From assembly GCA_963699805.1 (NCBI GenBank), contig CAVOVH010000001.1, forward strand, positions 575,590 through 639,589: DNA of 64,000 nucleotides. The letters are read 5' to 3'. Source of the DNA: JAGTVG01 sp963699805. Its GTDB lineage: Bacteria; Bacteroidota; Bacteroidia; Cytophagales; Cyclobacteriaceae. Position numbers and translations under genes: made by a program. Each line of letters begins with the position of its first letter. The stretch's first letter is position 1. The notes under the pieces were generated by a model. It saw only the letters and a program-made list of their open reading frames with translations. It was not told where the DNA came from and searched no databases. This document shows, in pieces, positions 9,034 to 18,723 of this stretch.

Positions 9034-9573
9034 TTATAAGGTTGATTTATTGATTATTGAGTTTCTCTTATATTGCCATGTTACGAGGGTACGGCGTCCT
9101 TCTAAGTAATCTTTATCCACAAAAGTTTAAATCAGATTAATATAAAAAGTAAATATTAAAGAACGCGCATTAAAAATTCAAATCAAAAATAAATGTAAAA
9201 TGCAGATTGTAAAATGTAAACTTGAATATCGGATATTGAATAAAAAATATCCTATTTCGAATGAAGGTACATTGTCTATATTCATCCCCTTTTATCCTCC
9301 AGCGAATGAAGACTTAAGTGTAAGCTCCCCAACTAATGATAAAATCTTAATAAATTCAAATAATACAAACGCTGCCCAACAATCGCGAGCATCCATAGGG
9401 TTGATAGTATCAAACGAGGTCCTGGTCTGTGGCTACGGGTGATTAAAACGTATTATCAATGGTAAATATATTTGCCTAAGAATGCAATCAATGGTGATTA
9501 ACTTCTTAACTAGGTAGGATTAAATCACGATTCTAGATTCGGGAATACGATTTTAAGTAATATTGTTGCTATT
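9034..9573. other. Divergent intergenic region
   Basis: The 540 bp between two divergent hydrolase genes must hold both promoters. It contains the 7-nt-period tract at 9193-9262. A TATATTTG sequence at 9467-9474 matches the Bacteroidota -7 consensus TAnnTTTG, but no TTG sits 19-21 bp upstream, so I do not call a promoter. Confidence 0.5.
9193..9262. repeat. Degenerate 7-nt-period tract, 10 units
   Basis: Units in phase from 9193 are ATGTAAA, ATGCAGA, TTGTAAA, ATGTAAA, CTTGAAT, ATCGGAT, ATTGAAT, AAAAAAT, ATCCTAT and TTCGAAT. An open frame across it is an artefact of the repeat. It lies between divergent genes. Confidence 0.65.
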
Positions 9574-10410
9574 ATGAAAAGAACAATCTTAAAGCAATTT
9601 TTCTTATTAATCATACTGGGTACATTTACATTATTCAGTAGTTGTAAGAAAAAGGATGGAAGTAAGGATTCGGGACCCCTGGAATATGTCCTGACCTGGA
9701 GTGATGAATTTAATGGTGAGACCATTGATGTCAGCAAATGGGACAAGCCGGAAGTCAATCGGCGTAATAATGTGGATGGCCCGGATGGATGGTGGCTTAA
9801 GGAGAATTCCTACCTGGATGGTGATGGTAATCTGGTGATACGTGTAAAAAAAATAGACAATCGGAATAATGATAACGATCCCTTTGATTATTCCACTGGT
9901 GCGATCCGCTCAAAAGGTAGATTCGAGCAAAAGTACGGGAAATTTGAGATCAGGTGTCAATTACCAACTCAAGCAGGTTGGTGGGTAGCATTCTGGCTGA
10001 TGTCACCAACGGTAGGTAATGTGGGTAATTCTGGTGAGGATGGAACTGAAATTGACATTTTTGAGGGATTCGGATGGACAGACAATCTGAACTTTGCACT
10101 TCACTGGGATGGATATAGAGACGATCACAAATCCATAGATATGAAAAAAACAATTGACGGGATACGTGAAGGGTTTCATACTTACACATTGGAATGGACA
10201 GAGACAGAATATGTATTTTTTGTGGATGATGTTGAAGTATGGAGAACAAGTGCAGGGGGTGTATCCAAGGTACCCTCCTACGTAAAAGTGACAGGAGAAA
10301 TATGTACTCTGGATTGGGCGATTGGTGAAGTTTGGGCAAACGATCCTGAGACTGGCGAATACCCGGATTATTTCCTGGTGGATTATGTGAGGGTTTATCA
10401 GTTTCAATAG
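9574..10410 (+). CDS. GH16 endo-glycanase lipoprotein (laminarinase/agarase type)
   Basis: The 278-residue product has a lipoprotein signal (lipobox FSSC) and one GH16 beta-jelly-roll. The catalytic signature EIDIFE is complete: nucleophile Glu159, assisting Asp161 and acid/base Glu164. Flanking motifs WWLKENSYLDGDGNLVI, YGKFEIR and WWVAFWLMSP are typical of family 16. It should cleave beta-1,3/1,4-glucans or sulfated galactans by an endo mode at the cell surface; subfamily cannot be fixed by eye. The antiporter gene begins 45 bp downstream on the same strand, with an 8-nt-period tract between them. Confidence 0.88.
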   Translation: MKRTILKQFFLLIILGTFTLFSSCKKKDGSKDSGPLEYVLTWSDEFNGETIDVSKWDKPEVNRRNNVDGPDGWWLKENSYLDGDGNLVIRVKKIDNRNNDNDPFDYSTGAIRSKGRFEQKYGKFEIRCQLPTQAGWWVAFWLMSPTVGNVGNSGEDGTEIDIFEGFGWTDNLNFALHWDGYRDDHKSIDMKKTIDGIREGFHTYTLEWTETEYVFFVDDVEVWRTSAGGVSKVPSYVKVTGEICTLDWAIGEVWANDPETGEYPDYFLVDYVRVYQFQ

Positions 10411-10417
10411 GTTTTTT

Positions 10418-10449
10418 AACTATCTGATTATCTGAATATTTGATTTGAA
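10418..10449. repeat. 8-nt-period tract, 4 units
   Basis: In phase from 10418 the units are AACTATCT, GATTATCT, GAATATTT and GATTTGAA. The tract fills almost all of the 45-bp gap between the GH16 stop and the antiporter start. Confidence 0.45.
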
Positions 10450-10455
10450 AAAGGC

Positions 10456-11670
10456 ATGAAAAATTTCAGTCTGCAAACCTTTCTGGCAACCGTTCAGATC
10501 GATCCAATTCTTTCTATTCTGGTAGTCCTCTCAGTGGGTATTATACTTATCAGTTTTCTTTTCAAGTTGTTGAAACAGCCCTATGTAATTGCTTATATCC
10601 TTGTAGGGGTTTTGATGGGTCCTAACGGTTTGCACGTTCTCACAGATGAATCGCTGATTTCCAACCTGGGTTCTTTTGGCCTGGTACTTTTGTTGTTTTT
10701 CATTGGCATGGAGATTTCTCTTCCCAAGCTCATTGCCAATTGGCGTATTCCCGTGTTGGGCACCCTTATTCAGGTATTATTCAGCGTGGGTATTGTCTGG
10801 ATTGTTGGTTCTTTCTTTTATTGGCAACTCAATCATATCATTGTCCTCGGATTTGTCATCAGCCTGAGTAGCTCAGCTATTGTCATCAGTTTCCTGCAAG
10901 ATAAAGGGCTATTAGCATCTAATTTGGGTCAAAACATCATTGGTATTTTATTGGTACAAGATATACTGGTTGTACCCATGCTGATCATACTCAATTATTT
11001 ATCAGGAGCAGCACCTTCTATTCTCGATATGTCGAAGCAGATTATCGGTGGGGTCCTGATCCTCGGAATCACAATTTGGGTCTTAAAGAAAAAGGAAATC
11101 CGGCTACCGTTTGGGGGGCACATCAGAAAAGATCATGAAATACAGGTATTTATTGCGCTTGCATTTTGCTTTGGTTTTTCCCTGCTCACTGCATTTTTCG
11201 GATTGTCTTCAGCATTAGGAGCATTTGTTGCAGGAATGATTGTTTCCAAAGCTAAGGAAACAAGCTGGGTGAATAAAAGTCTGCAAGCATTTAGAATCGT
11301 TTTCGTAGCATTGTTTTTTGTATCTGTTGGTATGCTGATTGATCTGGATTTTTTAATGGAAAATTTAGGGGTTGTATCCATTATGGTCTTTTTTGCCTTT
11401 ATCACAAATAATTTAGTAAATGCGATGATTGTCCGCTTTTTAGGAGAAAGCTGGTCTGACAGCATGTATACAGGTGCTATTTTGGCACAGATTGGGGAGT
11501 TTAGTTTTATACTGGGTGCTACTGCCTACTTTATCGGGTTGATTTCCGACTACACTTACCAACTAAGTATTTCTACTATTTCAATCACACTCATCATCAG
11601 TCCTTTCTGGATTTTCCTGATGCGAAAAATTCTTGGATTAAAGAATAACAAAAGAATAGGAACAGAGTGA
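10456..11670 (+). CDS. CPA2-type monovalent cation:proton antiporter
   Basis: The 404 residues form 12-13 hydrophobic helices covering one complete Na+/H+ exchanger domain of the KefB/RosB-like CPA2 group. Family marks include KQPYVIAYILVGVLMGP in helix 2, the LFFIGMEISLPKL stretch, and SLSSSAIVISFLQDKG followed by GILLVQDILVVP with the ion-coupling Asp. Unlike full KefB/KefC, no cytoplasmic TrkA-N (RCK) domain follows, so nucleotide or glutathione gating is not expected. It should exchange Na+ or K+ for protons in the inner membrane. It lies downstream of a GH16 gene, but a functional link is not obvious. Confidence 0.85.
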   Translation: MKNFSLQTFLATVQIDPILSILVVLSVGIILISFLFKLLKQPYVIAYILVGVLMGPNGLHVLTDESLISNLGSFGLVLLLFFIGMEISLPKLIANWRIPVLGTLIQVLFSVGIVWIVGSFFYWQLNHIIVLGFVISLSSSAIVISFLQDKGLLASNLGQNIIGILLVQDILVVPMLIILNYLSGAAPSILDMSKQIIGGVLILGITIWVLKKKEIRLPFGGHIRKDHEIQVFIALAFCFGFSLLTAFFGLSSALGAFVAGMIVSKAKETSWVNKSLQAFRIVFVALFFVSVGMLIDLDFLMENLGVVSIMVFFAFITNNLVNAMIVRFLGESWSDSMYTGAILAQIGEFSFILGATAYFIGLISDYTYQLSISTISITLIISPFWIFLMRKILGLKNNKRIGTE

Positions 11671-12065
11671 ATCATTTGCTTTTGAACATCAACATGCTAC
11701 TAAACCCAACATTAGATAAAATGAATCCCGCTTACTTTCTTTGTATAAATCATTAAGTCAAACTGATAGGTTTTGTATTGGTCAGCTCTAGGACCTATTT
11801 CGCTTTTCATAACATACTTGGTTTTTATGAAATAAATGCACTGTAAGATCCGTATCCAAATTTACTTATCGGATAAATTGTATTCAATTAAAAAATTTAA
11901 TTGAACAAATAATTGTTATAAAATACTCATTAGGGACATCGATAAGTCCATCTTGTGCGCTGGATTGTGTGATTGTGAAGGGGGTTGGGGGGATGATTAA
12001 ATCGGAATATCGAACATTGAAAATCAATTTGATATTCGAAATTCATGATTCATCATGCATTCCAC
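11671..12065. other. Convergent intergenic region
   Basis: The 395 bp separate two convergent genes. Apart from the 7-nt-period tract at 11999-12061 I see only A/T-rich sequence, with no convincing terminator hairpin. Confidence 0.5.
11999..12061. repeat. 7-nt-period tract, 9 units, ending at a stop codon
   Basis: Units in phase from 11999 are AAATCGG, AATATCG, AACATTG, AAAATCA, ATTTGAT, ATTCGAA, ATTCATG, ATTCATC and ATGCATT. The tract ends 4 bp from the stop codon of the minus-strand fusion gene. ATTCATC units recur at 23064 and 39736, also at gene ends. Confidence 0.65.
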
Positions 12066-13640
12066 TCATGCCCGCCATTCCCTTTTCCTGTTATTCCTTA
12101 CCTCGTAACTTGCCAATGCATCCAGGGCCAGGTTGGAGTCTTCCACCATCTGAAAGTCATACATGCCGGCACAGACAAAATCGGCGCCATTTTCGAAAGC
12201 ATACCGGAAAGCCTCACGAGGATGGATGGCACCTGCCGCCATGGTCTTGAAAGCGATCCAGGGCTGTGGCAGGGATTCCATGAATTCTATCGTCCTTGCC
12301 GGATTAAAACAATACATATTGTCATGCCATTCTTCATGTCTAGCCGACCAGTAATTGTGATGGTGCATGGTCTTCATCCAGAAATCGGGTTCATATCCTT
12401 CCGCTACACAGGCCTCAATGGTCTCGATGTGATGGGATCCGATGCCCAGGATCACCTTGTTGTCGCGTATGAGCTGTATAGCTCCTTCCAGGTCTTTCTG
12501 TCTCCCGTTCTTCATATAATAATCAGCTGTTTCCCCCTGGATATAACAGGCAACCGCTCCATAGTCGATGGCCCTCTGGATCCGGTCGAGGTATTCCTGG
12601 TAGGGGGTGGGATAGACCCCTTTATCGTATTCCAACCCTGCACAATCCGAGATGAAGCTGATCTTGCCGATGCCTCGTTTCCAGTATTCATCGATCATGG
12701 TGGCCATGATCGGGTTGGTGAGCAGGGTGTTGACCCCGCATTTTTCAGCCAGTAATAAGGTGGCAAAGATCTTGTCGCGGTGATGGTATGCTTTCACCAG
12801 TTGTGATACATAGATCAGGTCCCTGGAGTGGGAATAGCCGGATAGCAGGTTTCCACCAAGGATCAGACGGCTGAATTCAGTGTCCTTGATTTTTCCTTTG
12901 GGTATTTCTCCCTTGAGCTCCTTCAGTTCCGTGACATTCAGGTTTTTGATGGAAGCGCCTGTCATGGCATCCACCAGATTCTGCTCTTCGTAGCTTTCCC
13001 ATTTTTTCTTTTTATACAAAGCAAATCCAAAGATCCCTACCACTGGCAAGGTAGCCAGTCCCTTGAGCCATTCCCTTCTTTTTAGCTGGGCGGTGGATAC
13101 GATCTGGCCTTCCTGCGATTCAATGCTTTCTTCTTTTTTCTCTTTGGCGGCTGTTTTATCAGAAAATTTAAAGAAGCTGTCAAGACCCATGAATTTTCCG
13201 GTGGGGATGAAAGCCAATACACCCAGCGCGAGAAATTCGATGAAATTTTTATCGATGATCATATAATTTCCTTCAGTGGGCAATCCAAAGTCCAGTTTGA
13301 CAAAAGGCGGATGGGCTACATAGTATAAAAACAGCAACACCATTCCAGCTAAGGCTGACACACGCGTAAACAAGCCAAGCATGAGAAACAATCCCACCAG
13401 GATCAGGGCCCAAACATTGATCACATCTACCGCCGTCAGTACCGACGGTGTTTCAGCAATCCAGTGAAAAACGGGGGCAAAGATCCATCGGCTTGTTTCC
13501 AGGTAATCGGCTGATGTCCAACCGGGTGTAAATAGTTTGGAAAAACCTTCAAACAGGAAATGCCATCCGATCGCAATGCGTAACAGTACCAGTACCCATT
13601 TGACATTCCGGTTGACCAGTGTGGCTTTAACTTCTTCCAT
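12066..13640 (-). CDS. DoxX / Tat-like segment / TIM-barrel fusion protein
   Basis: The 524-residue product joins two modules. Residues 1-165 are a four-helix DoxX-like membrane domain (LRIAIGWHFLFEGFSKL, then two glycine/leucine-rich helices and FLALGVLAFIPTGK). A charged linker leads to KR-R188-R189-EWLKG plus a hydrophobic stretch, which looks like a twin-arginine signal lying inside the protein. Residues 260-524 form an alpha/beta barrel of the aldo/keto-reductase or radical-free TIM type, with LILGGNLLSGY, VACYIQGETADYY, ILGIGSHHIETIEA and MKTMHHHNYW; the His-rich loop suggests metal or polar substrate binding. Function is unknown. The arrangement suggests fusion of a DoxX gene to a gene for a Tat-exported protein, with the barrel outside the inner membrane. 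Confidence 0.72.
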   Translation of the reverse strand: MEEVKATLVNRNVKWVLVLLRIAIGWHFLFEGFSKLFTPGWTSADYLETSRWIFAPVFHWIAETPSVLTAVDVINVWALILVGLFLMLGLFTRVSALAGMVLLFLYYVAHPPFVKLDFGLPTEGNYMIIDKNFIEFLALGVLAFIPTGKFMGLDSFFKFSDKTAAKEKKEESIESQEGQIVSTAQLKRREWLKGLATLPVVGIFGFALYKKKKWESYEEQNLVDAMTGASIKNLNVTELKELKGEIPKGKIKDTEFSRLILGGNLLSGYSHSRDLIYVSQLVKAYHHRDKIFATLLLAEKCGVNTLLTNPIMATMIDEYWKRGIGKISFISDCAGLEYDKGVYPTPYQEYLDRIQRAIDYGAVACYIQGETADYYMKNGRQKDLEGAIQLIRDNKVILGIGSHHIETIEACVAEGYEPDFWMKTMHHHNYWSARHEEWHDNMYCFNPARTIEFMESLPQPWIAFKTMAAGAIHPREAFRYAFENGADFVCAGMYDFQMVEDSNLALDALASYEVRNNRKREWRA

Positions 13641-13831
13641 GGCTAAAAAATCAAAAACGTTAAAAATCTTATTTAAATTTAGTAAAATTTGATTTATTAA
13701 TATTCAAATCCTTTAAATCATTATAGAAATATAGGATTTGGCAGATTAATTCTACCATTTTGACAATTAGAGTATTATTTGCGCATATATATTTACGATT
13801 TTAATATTTAACACTTGCTTTTTTATTGAAT

Positions 13832-15418
13832 ATGAAACAAAGATCCATATACCTCTTATTATTTGCTGTGCTCGGCCTGATTTCATGCAATAAGAAAGAA
13901 ATCCGGCCAAATATTATTTTTATTATCATGGATGATCAGAATATGGGATTATCCTGTTTCGGGAAAGATTATATCCACACACCCAATATGGATAGGCTGG
14001 CATCAGAAGGAGTCCGGTTTTCACATGCCTATGTACAGCAGGCGGTTTGTGCTGCTTCCCGGGCCAGCTTTCTTACCGGACTACATCCTGAAACAACTGG
14101 AGTCGAATACCCTTACAGTCATTATTTTGTGGAGGAAGTTATTCCCAGGTACGGTACGATATCCCAATATTTTCTTAAGAATGGTTACTATACCCGTCAT
14201 TTCGGGAAGGTGCATCATGGATTTGAAGAAACCCTTTCGGAGCCTAATTATCATCCCGGCGGGACAAGATATGTTTCTGATGAGAACATCGACATTGAAA
14301 TTGAACTGGGGAATGCCGGAGTTCCTCCCTATGAAATTTTTGAAGGGAGGGATACCCTTTTCCAGGATGGGCGCATTGCCCGTGCGGCTTTACAGGCTTT
14401 GGAGAAAGCGGCACAAAAGGAAGAACCCTTCTTTTTTATTGTGGGATTTTTAAAGCCTCATCTTCCTTTCAGCGCCCCGGCAAAATACTGGGAAATGTAT
14501 GATCCCTCATCCATCCCGCTTGTTCAAAACAAATTAAGACCTGAAGGGGCACCGGGAATAGCGGTCGACCGGTACAATCTCAGACAGTATAAGTGGCAGC
14601 ATGCCAATCCCGACAGTTTGTTTACCGATGATTATGCCCGGTTGCTTCGGCAGGCCTACTTTGCCTGTACCAGTTTTGTCGATGCCCAGATCGGAAAAAT
14701 CCTTGATCAGCTGGAAGCACTGGATTTAGATGAAAATACCTATGTAGTATACATCTCAGATCATGGATTTCATCTGGGGGAACAGAATCACTGGGGAAAA
14801 ACCACCCTGTATGAAACGGATCTGAATGCTCCGTTGATCATTTCGGGGAGAGGAATGAAAAACAGTGGTTCGGAATGCAGGGCCCTGGTGGAATATGTAG
14901 ACATTATGCCTACCTTACTTGAACTGGCGGGGATCGAAGTTCCCCGTCATCTGGAGGGCGTCAGTTTGTTATCTGTGCTCGAAGATCCGGATCGGGATTT
15001 TAAAAAAGCAGTCTTCAGCAATCAGGAAAGGGATGCTATTGGTCGGAAAAAGGGATTTTCCATGCGAGAGGAGAGGTACCGCTACACGGAATGGCGAAAT
15101 ACAACTACAGGTGAGGTTTTAGCGAATGAATTATATGATCTACGGGAGGATCAGCTTGAAACCGTTAACTTGGCTACCGATCCGGCCAACGCCGCTTTGA
15201 TTAAAAAATTAGCCGGACAGCTCGCCACCGGCTGGGAAGCCGCTTTACCTGAAGGAGTCAATCAGGTGGCAGATAATCCAATAGCCCCGCCTGCTTACGC
15301 CTGGGGACCGGAGGGCGTGACAAGAAGAAAATTATGGCATGAGGTTTACGGAGGCACGGAGGAAGATGGCTGGAGAAAAGCGACTGAGGAACGGATCAAA
15401 AAAGATCAACTGAACTAA
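13832..15418 (+). CDS. Type I sulfatase lipoprotein, iduronate-2-sulfatase-like
   Basis: The 528-residue product has a lipoprotein signal (lipobox LISC) and the sulfatase fold. The formylglycine motif is C73-A-A-S-R, with the following A-S-F-L-T-G of the family; metal ligands are seen in IIMDDQN near the N terminus and YISDHGFHLGEQ later. GFLKPHLPFSAPAKY and the HGFHLGEQNHWGK stretch are typical of iduronate-2-sulfatase-like S1 members. It removes sulfate esters from polysaccharide or glycosaminoglycan residues outside the inner membrane. I start at ATG 13832 instead of the TTG six bases upstream. It heads a plus-strand pair with the Sde182-like gene. Maturation needs a sulfatase-activating enzyme not present here. 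Confidence 0.9.
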   Translation: MKQRSIYLLLFAVLGLISCNKKEIRPNIIFIIMDDQNMGLSCFGKDYIHTPNMDRLASEGVRFSHAYVQQAVCAASRASFLTGLHPETTGVEYPYSHYFVEEVIPRYGTISQYFLKNGYYTRHFGKVHHGFEETLSEPNYHPGGTRYVSDENIDIEIELGNAGVPPYEIFEGRDTLFQDGRIARAALQALEKAAQKEEPFFFIVGFLKPHLPFSAPAKYWEMYDPSSIPLVQNKLRPEGAPGIAVDRYNLRQYKWQHANPDSLFTDDYARLLRQAYFACTSFVDAQIGKILDQLEALDLDENTYVVYISDHGFHLGEQNHWGKTTLYETDLNAPLIISGRGMKNSGSECRALVEYVDIMPTLLELAGIEVPRHLEGVSLLSVLEDPDRDFKKAVFSNQERDAIGRKKGFSMREERYRYTEWRNTTTGEVLANELYDLREDQLETVNLATDPANAALIKKLAGQLATGWEAALPEGVNQVADNPIAPPAYAWGPEGVTRRKLWHEVYGGTEEDGWRKATEERIKKDQLN

Positions 15419-15544
15419 ATTGAAAAGCAAAAAAGTCATGAATCTTACCCGACATTCATTCCTGAAAAATTTCGGCTCTTGACAGGAATAGGAGAATGAC
15501 TTGACCCGGGATCAAAATTTTATCAATCAATAAAATAATAAGTC

Positions 15545-16966
15545 ATGTATTTTAAAATCATATTGATATCAATCATTTCATGGTGCCTTACCATTACAAG
15601 TATATATGGACAATCAGGAAGCCAAAAACCACGAGTACTGGTGTTGACCGATATCGAAAACGAACCGGATGATGCTGAATCATTGGTACGTTTCCTGCTT
15701 TATTCCAATATGTTCGAGGTAGAAGGACTGGTGGCCACTACTTCTTGCTGGCAGAGAGACAAAATAGCGGACTGGCGTATCCATGAAATAGTGGATACTT
15801 ACGGTAAAGTTCGGGATAACCTGGAAAAACATGAAAAAGGCTATCCAACATATGATCATCTGAAATCTGTAATTAAAAAGGGATACCCGGATTTCGGCTT
15901 GAATGCCGTGGGAACTGGCAAGGATTCGGAAGGATCGGACTGGATTATTGAAGTCATTGACCGGGAGGACCCAAGGCCGGTCTGGATCCCTGTTTGGGGT
16001 GGCGCAAATTGCCTGGCACAGGCGTTGTGGAAGGTGAAAATGACCCGGTCACCCGAGGAATTGAAGAAATTTATATCCAGAATCCGGGTCTATACCATCT
16101 CCGATCAGGATGATTCAGGACCATGGATGCGCACGAGCTTCACCGACCTGTTTTATATCTGCAGCCCGGGATACGGCGAAAATGGAGGCAATTCTTATTT
16201 CTACGCTACCTGGACTGGGATATCCGGTGAAAGAAATTACCATTTTCCATCCGGAGCGGATACCTATATCATTGATAATGAATGGGTGAATGAAAATATT
16301 CAGAATCATGGACCTTTGGGGGCCGAATATCCCGATATTGCTTACATTATGGAAGGGGATACCCCTTCTTTCCTGTACTTGGTCAACAATGGCCTGAATG
16401 ACCCGGAACACCCGGATTATGGTTCCTGGGGAGGACGTTATGCTTTTTATACGCCTTATTACCGGAAATTTTTTCATATACCGGAAACCCGGCCTTTCTG
16501 GACGAACACCGATGACTGGGTCGTCGGAAATGACGGTTTGATCTATATTCAACCGCAGGCAACCATCTGGCGCTGGCGCGAGGCCTATCAGAACGATTTT
16601 GCTGCCCGGATGGATTGGACCGTTATGGATTATGAAGAGACCAATCATCCACCTGCTCCCGTATTGGATCAGGCAAATAATATGAAAGTGAAGATGGGTG
16701 ACAAGGTCCTGTTGAGTGCTGAAAAGAGTTCAGATCCAGATGGGGATGACCTGTCCTATCATTGGTTTCATTACCGGGAACCCGGCAGTTATATCGGCGA
16801 TATTGTCCTGGAATCATCCGATCAGTCTGCGACCTCTTTCCAGGCTCCTGAAGTGAGAGAGCCCGAAACAATCCACCTCATCCTGGAAGTGACAGATCAT
16901 GGCAAGCCTGCCCTAACACGGTATCAACGAGTGATTGTTACCGTTTTGCCAACTCTGGAAAACTGA
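15545..16966 (+). CDS. Sde182-like secreted protein (nucleoside-hydrolase-like DUF1593)
   Basis: The 473-residue product has a signal peptide ending near SIYGQ. The main domain (residues 28-310) matches the nucleoside-hydrolase-like DUF1593/Sde182 family: VLVLTDIENEPDDAESLVRFLLYSN holds the Asp-rich calcium-type site, followed by VWGGANCLAQAL and DQDDSGPWMR. The C-terminal 90 residues (DPDGDDLSYHW onward) form an Ig-like domain. The founding member is a cellulose-binding protein of Saccharophagus. It is probably a periplasmic or surface N-ribosyl- or glycan-hydrolase, but activity is unproven for the family. It follows the sulfatase after 126 bp on the same strand. Confidence 0.8.
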   Translation: MYFKIILISIISWCLTITSIYGQSGSQKPRVLVLTDIENEPDDAESLVRFLLYSNMFEVEGLVATTSCWQRDKIADWRIHEIVDTYGKVRDNLEKHEKGYPTYDHLKSVIKKGYPDFGLNAVGTGKDSEGSDWIIEVIDREDPRPVWIPVWGGANCLAQALWKVKMTRSPEELKKFISRIRVYTISDQDDSGPWMRTSFTDLFYICSPGYGENGGNSYFYATWTGISGERNYHFPSGADTYIIDNEWVNENIQNHGPLGAEYPDIAYIMEGDTPSFLYLVNNGLNDPEHPDYGSWGGRYAFYTPYYRKFFHIPETRPFWTNTDDWVVGNDGLIYIQPQATIWRWREAYQNDFAARMDWTVMDYEETNHPPAPVLDQANNMKVKMGDKVLLSAEKSSDPDGDDLSYHWFHYREPGSYIGDIVLESSDQSATSFQAPEVREPETIHLILEVTDHGKPALTRYQRVIVTVLPTLEN

Positions 16967-17049
16967 AGGGAATGAGTTTGGTGTCTTTGAGCCTTGGTGG
17001 CACGATATCGTTATGCGGAAAAAATGGACCTGGATATTGAATAGGAACT

Positions 17050-18132
17050 TTAATAATAATCAACCTGGGCATCCGCCTTCATTTTTAATATTTTATAGAT
17101 CTTATCCGACATATCCTGCAACCTCTCGCAGGAATTATTGGATAAAAGAATAATGACCATTTTCTGATCCAGGTATCGGTCAAAGAAGGTCCGGAAACCT
17201 TCGAGATCTCCACCGTGAGAAACATGATGCGGATTCGCGGGATCTATGTTCCATCCAAATCCATAATACACTGTACTATCGTTGGTCAGGATGGCAGGTT
17301 CATAGGCGAGCTGTTGAATATTTGAGGGGAGTATCTCTTGGGAGTTTAAGGCCAGATGCCATTTATAAAGGTCTTCGACATTCGAAAAGATACCACCTCC
17401 ACCGGTAGTTCGGAAACGGTAATCAGTAATGGAGCTGTCCTGCCCATATCCAATCGCCCGGTTTGGCAGGGATCCGGCCTGTTCATCAAAAACCACGGTA
17501 TGTTCCAGCCCCGCTTTATCCAGGCCATTTTCATTGAGAAAATCCGCAAAACTTTGTCCGGAAATCCGGTTGACCAGGATCGAAAGAAGCACGTAACCAG
17601 AATTACTGTATTTATACCGGGCTCCTGGTCGAAATTCAAGGCTGTCGATTGACAGGAGGGCATTTAAAACATCGGCATTGGTGAAACCATCATGCAGTTC
17701 GGCAAATTCATAATAATCCGGAATTCCACTGGTATGATTTAATAGGTTTCTGAAGGAAATTCCTTCATAAATAGAGGGGAGTTCAGGCAGATACCGGATG
17801 ATCTGATCATCAAGTTGAATTTTCCCTTGCTGCAGAAGTAAGAGGAGGGCGGTGGCCGTGAATTGTTTGCTGACAGAGGCAAGGTAAAATAGGGTCTCGG
17901 TATTCAGGGGCACTTTCTTTTGGCGATCTGCCAGGCCAAAGGCGCCCTGATATACTATGTCCGTTGAATCGGCGACAAGGACTGTGCCGTCGAAGTACCC
18001 CGAATCATGAACCTGCAGGATGTGTTGATGGATCTGTTCAGATTGTTCCGCTTTGAGCGATTTTTTTTCGAGTGATTGCTGGCAGGACATATAAATTAAA
18101 ATCAAGCCGGGGATGTAGAGGATATGTTTCAT
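17050..18132 (-). CDS. Class C beta-lactamase-fold serine hydrolase, exported
   Basis: The 360-residue protein has an N-terminal signal, possibly a lipoprotein (IYMSC). It carries the three active-site motifs of the serine beta-lactamase/DD-peptidase fold: S86-V-S-K89, Y175-S-N177, and HGG in HVSHGGDLEGF near residue 305. LYLASVSKQFTATALLLL and GARYKYSNSGYVLLS are classic for this family. Members act as esterases, D-amino-acid peptidases or cell-wall carboxypeptidases; true beta-lactamase activity is unlikely from sequence alone. It converges on the Sde182-like gene with an 83-bp gap. The substrate is unknown. Confidence 0.85.
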   Translation of the reverse strand: MKHILYIPGLILIYMSCQQSLEKKSLKAEQSEQIHQHILQVHDSGYFDGTVLVADSTDIVYQGAFGLADRQKKVPLNTETLFYLASVSKQFTATALLLLLQQGKIQLDDQIIRYLPELPSIYEGISFRNLLNHTSGIPDYYEFAELHDGFTNADVLNALLSIDSLEFRPGARYKYSNSGYVLLSILVNRISGQSFADFLNENGLDKAGLEHTVVFDEQAGSLPNRAIGYGQDSSITDYRFRTTGGGGIFSNVEDLYKWHLALNSQEILPSNIQQLAYEPAILTNDSTVYYGFGWNIDPANPHHVSHGGDLEGFRTFFDRYLDQKMVIILLSNNSCERLQDMSDKIYKILKMKADAQVDYY

Positions 18133-18284
18133 TTTTTGAATTTATGTCCAAAATAATCTATTTTATTTTTTTGACAAAGTGAGGAAGCCGGGAAAGGATT
18201 TGTATGATTTTAAAATCTCGTTCTTCCAATAAATTTCAGATGCCTACCCTGCTGGCGCAAGTCTAAAGGTTGGGTATTTATCGA

Positions 18285-18383
18285 GATTCCTACTGAATGA
18301 CAACGTTAATATTTAAGGAAAAGAGGATATTGAATAAACAAATTAAGAAAAATCCATCACTTTTATGTCCTTCAGTAGGAATC
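18285..18383. repeat. 13-bp perfect inverted repeat with 73-nt interior
   Basis: GATTCCTACTGAA at 18285-18297 is the exact complement of 18371-18383, and pairing nearly continues inward (GACA against TGTC). The A/T-rich interior holds no gene. It could be a miniature mobile element or a structured transcript. Confidence 0.5.
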
Positions 18384-18723
18384 CAGATAATTGGACAGGA
18401 GGGATATGAAATTTAGGTAAGTTCCCTTTCATGTCTTCCATTGGCGCAGGTCTTCAGGCTGGATTGGGGATGAGGAGGACTTGTACCATCCATAAAAAAT
18501 TCATATCGTAACATAATAACCAGCTATGAACCGGCATTGCTTCATTGCCAGAACATTATTTATATAGCATTGTGTTTAATCCTGTATGCCGGAAGGCAAT
18601 TGGTAAGGTCTTCCGGATCAATTCCTGAATGTCATTTTATTTGAGGACTAAATAGATTTGATTAAAAATAGGGCCCAATTGATCCCACACACGTAGTAGT
18701 GCCTAACACTTGCACCAGAGAGT

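Noticed and set aside
9200..9442. 80-codon plus-strand open frame between divergent genes
   Set aside because: It begins inside a 7-nt repeat tract and shows no protein-like features afterwards.
9467..9474. TATATTTG as a Bacteroidota -7 promoter element for the GH16 gene
   Set aside because: No TTG at the required 19-21 bp upstream, and such words are frequent in A/T-rich spacers.
12045..12755. 236-codon plus-strand open frame
   Set aside because: It lies antisense inside the DoxX fusion gene, whose own frame has clear domain motifs.
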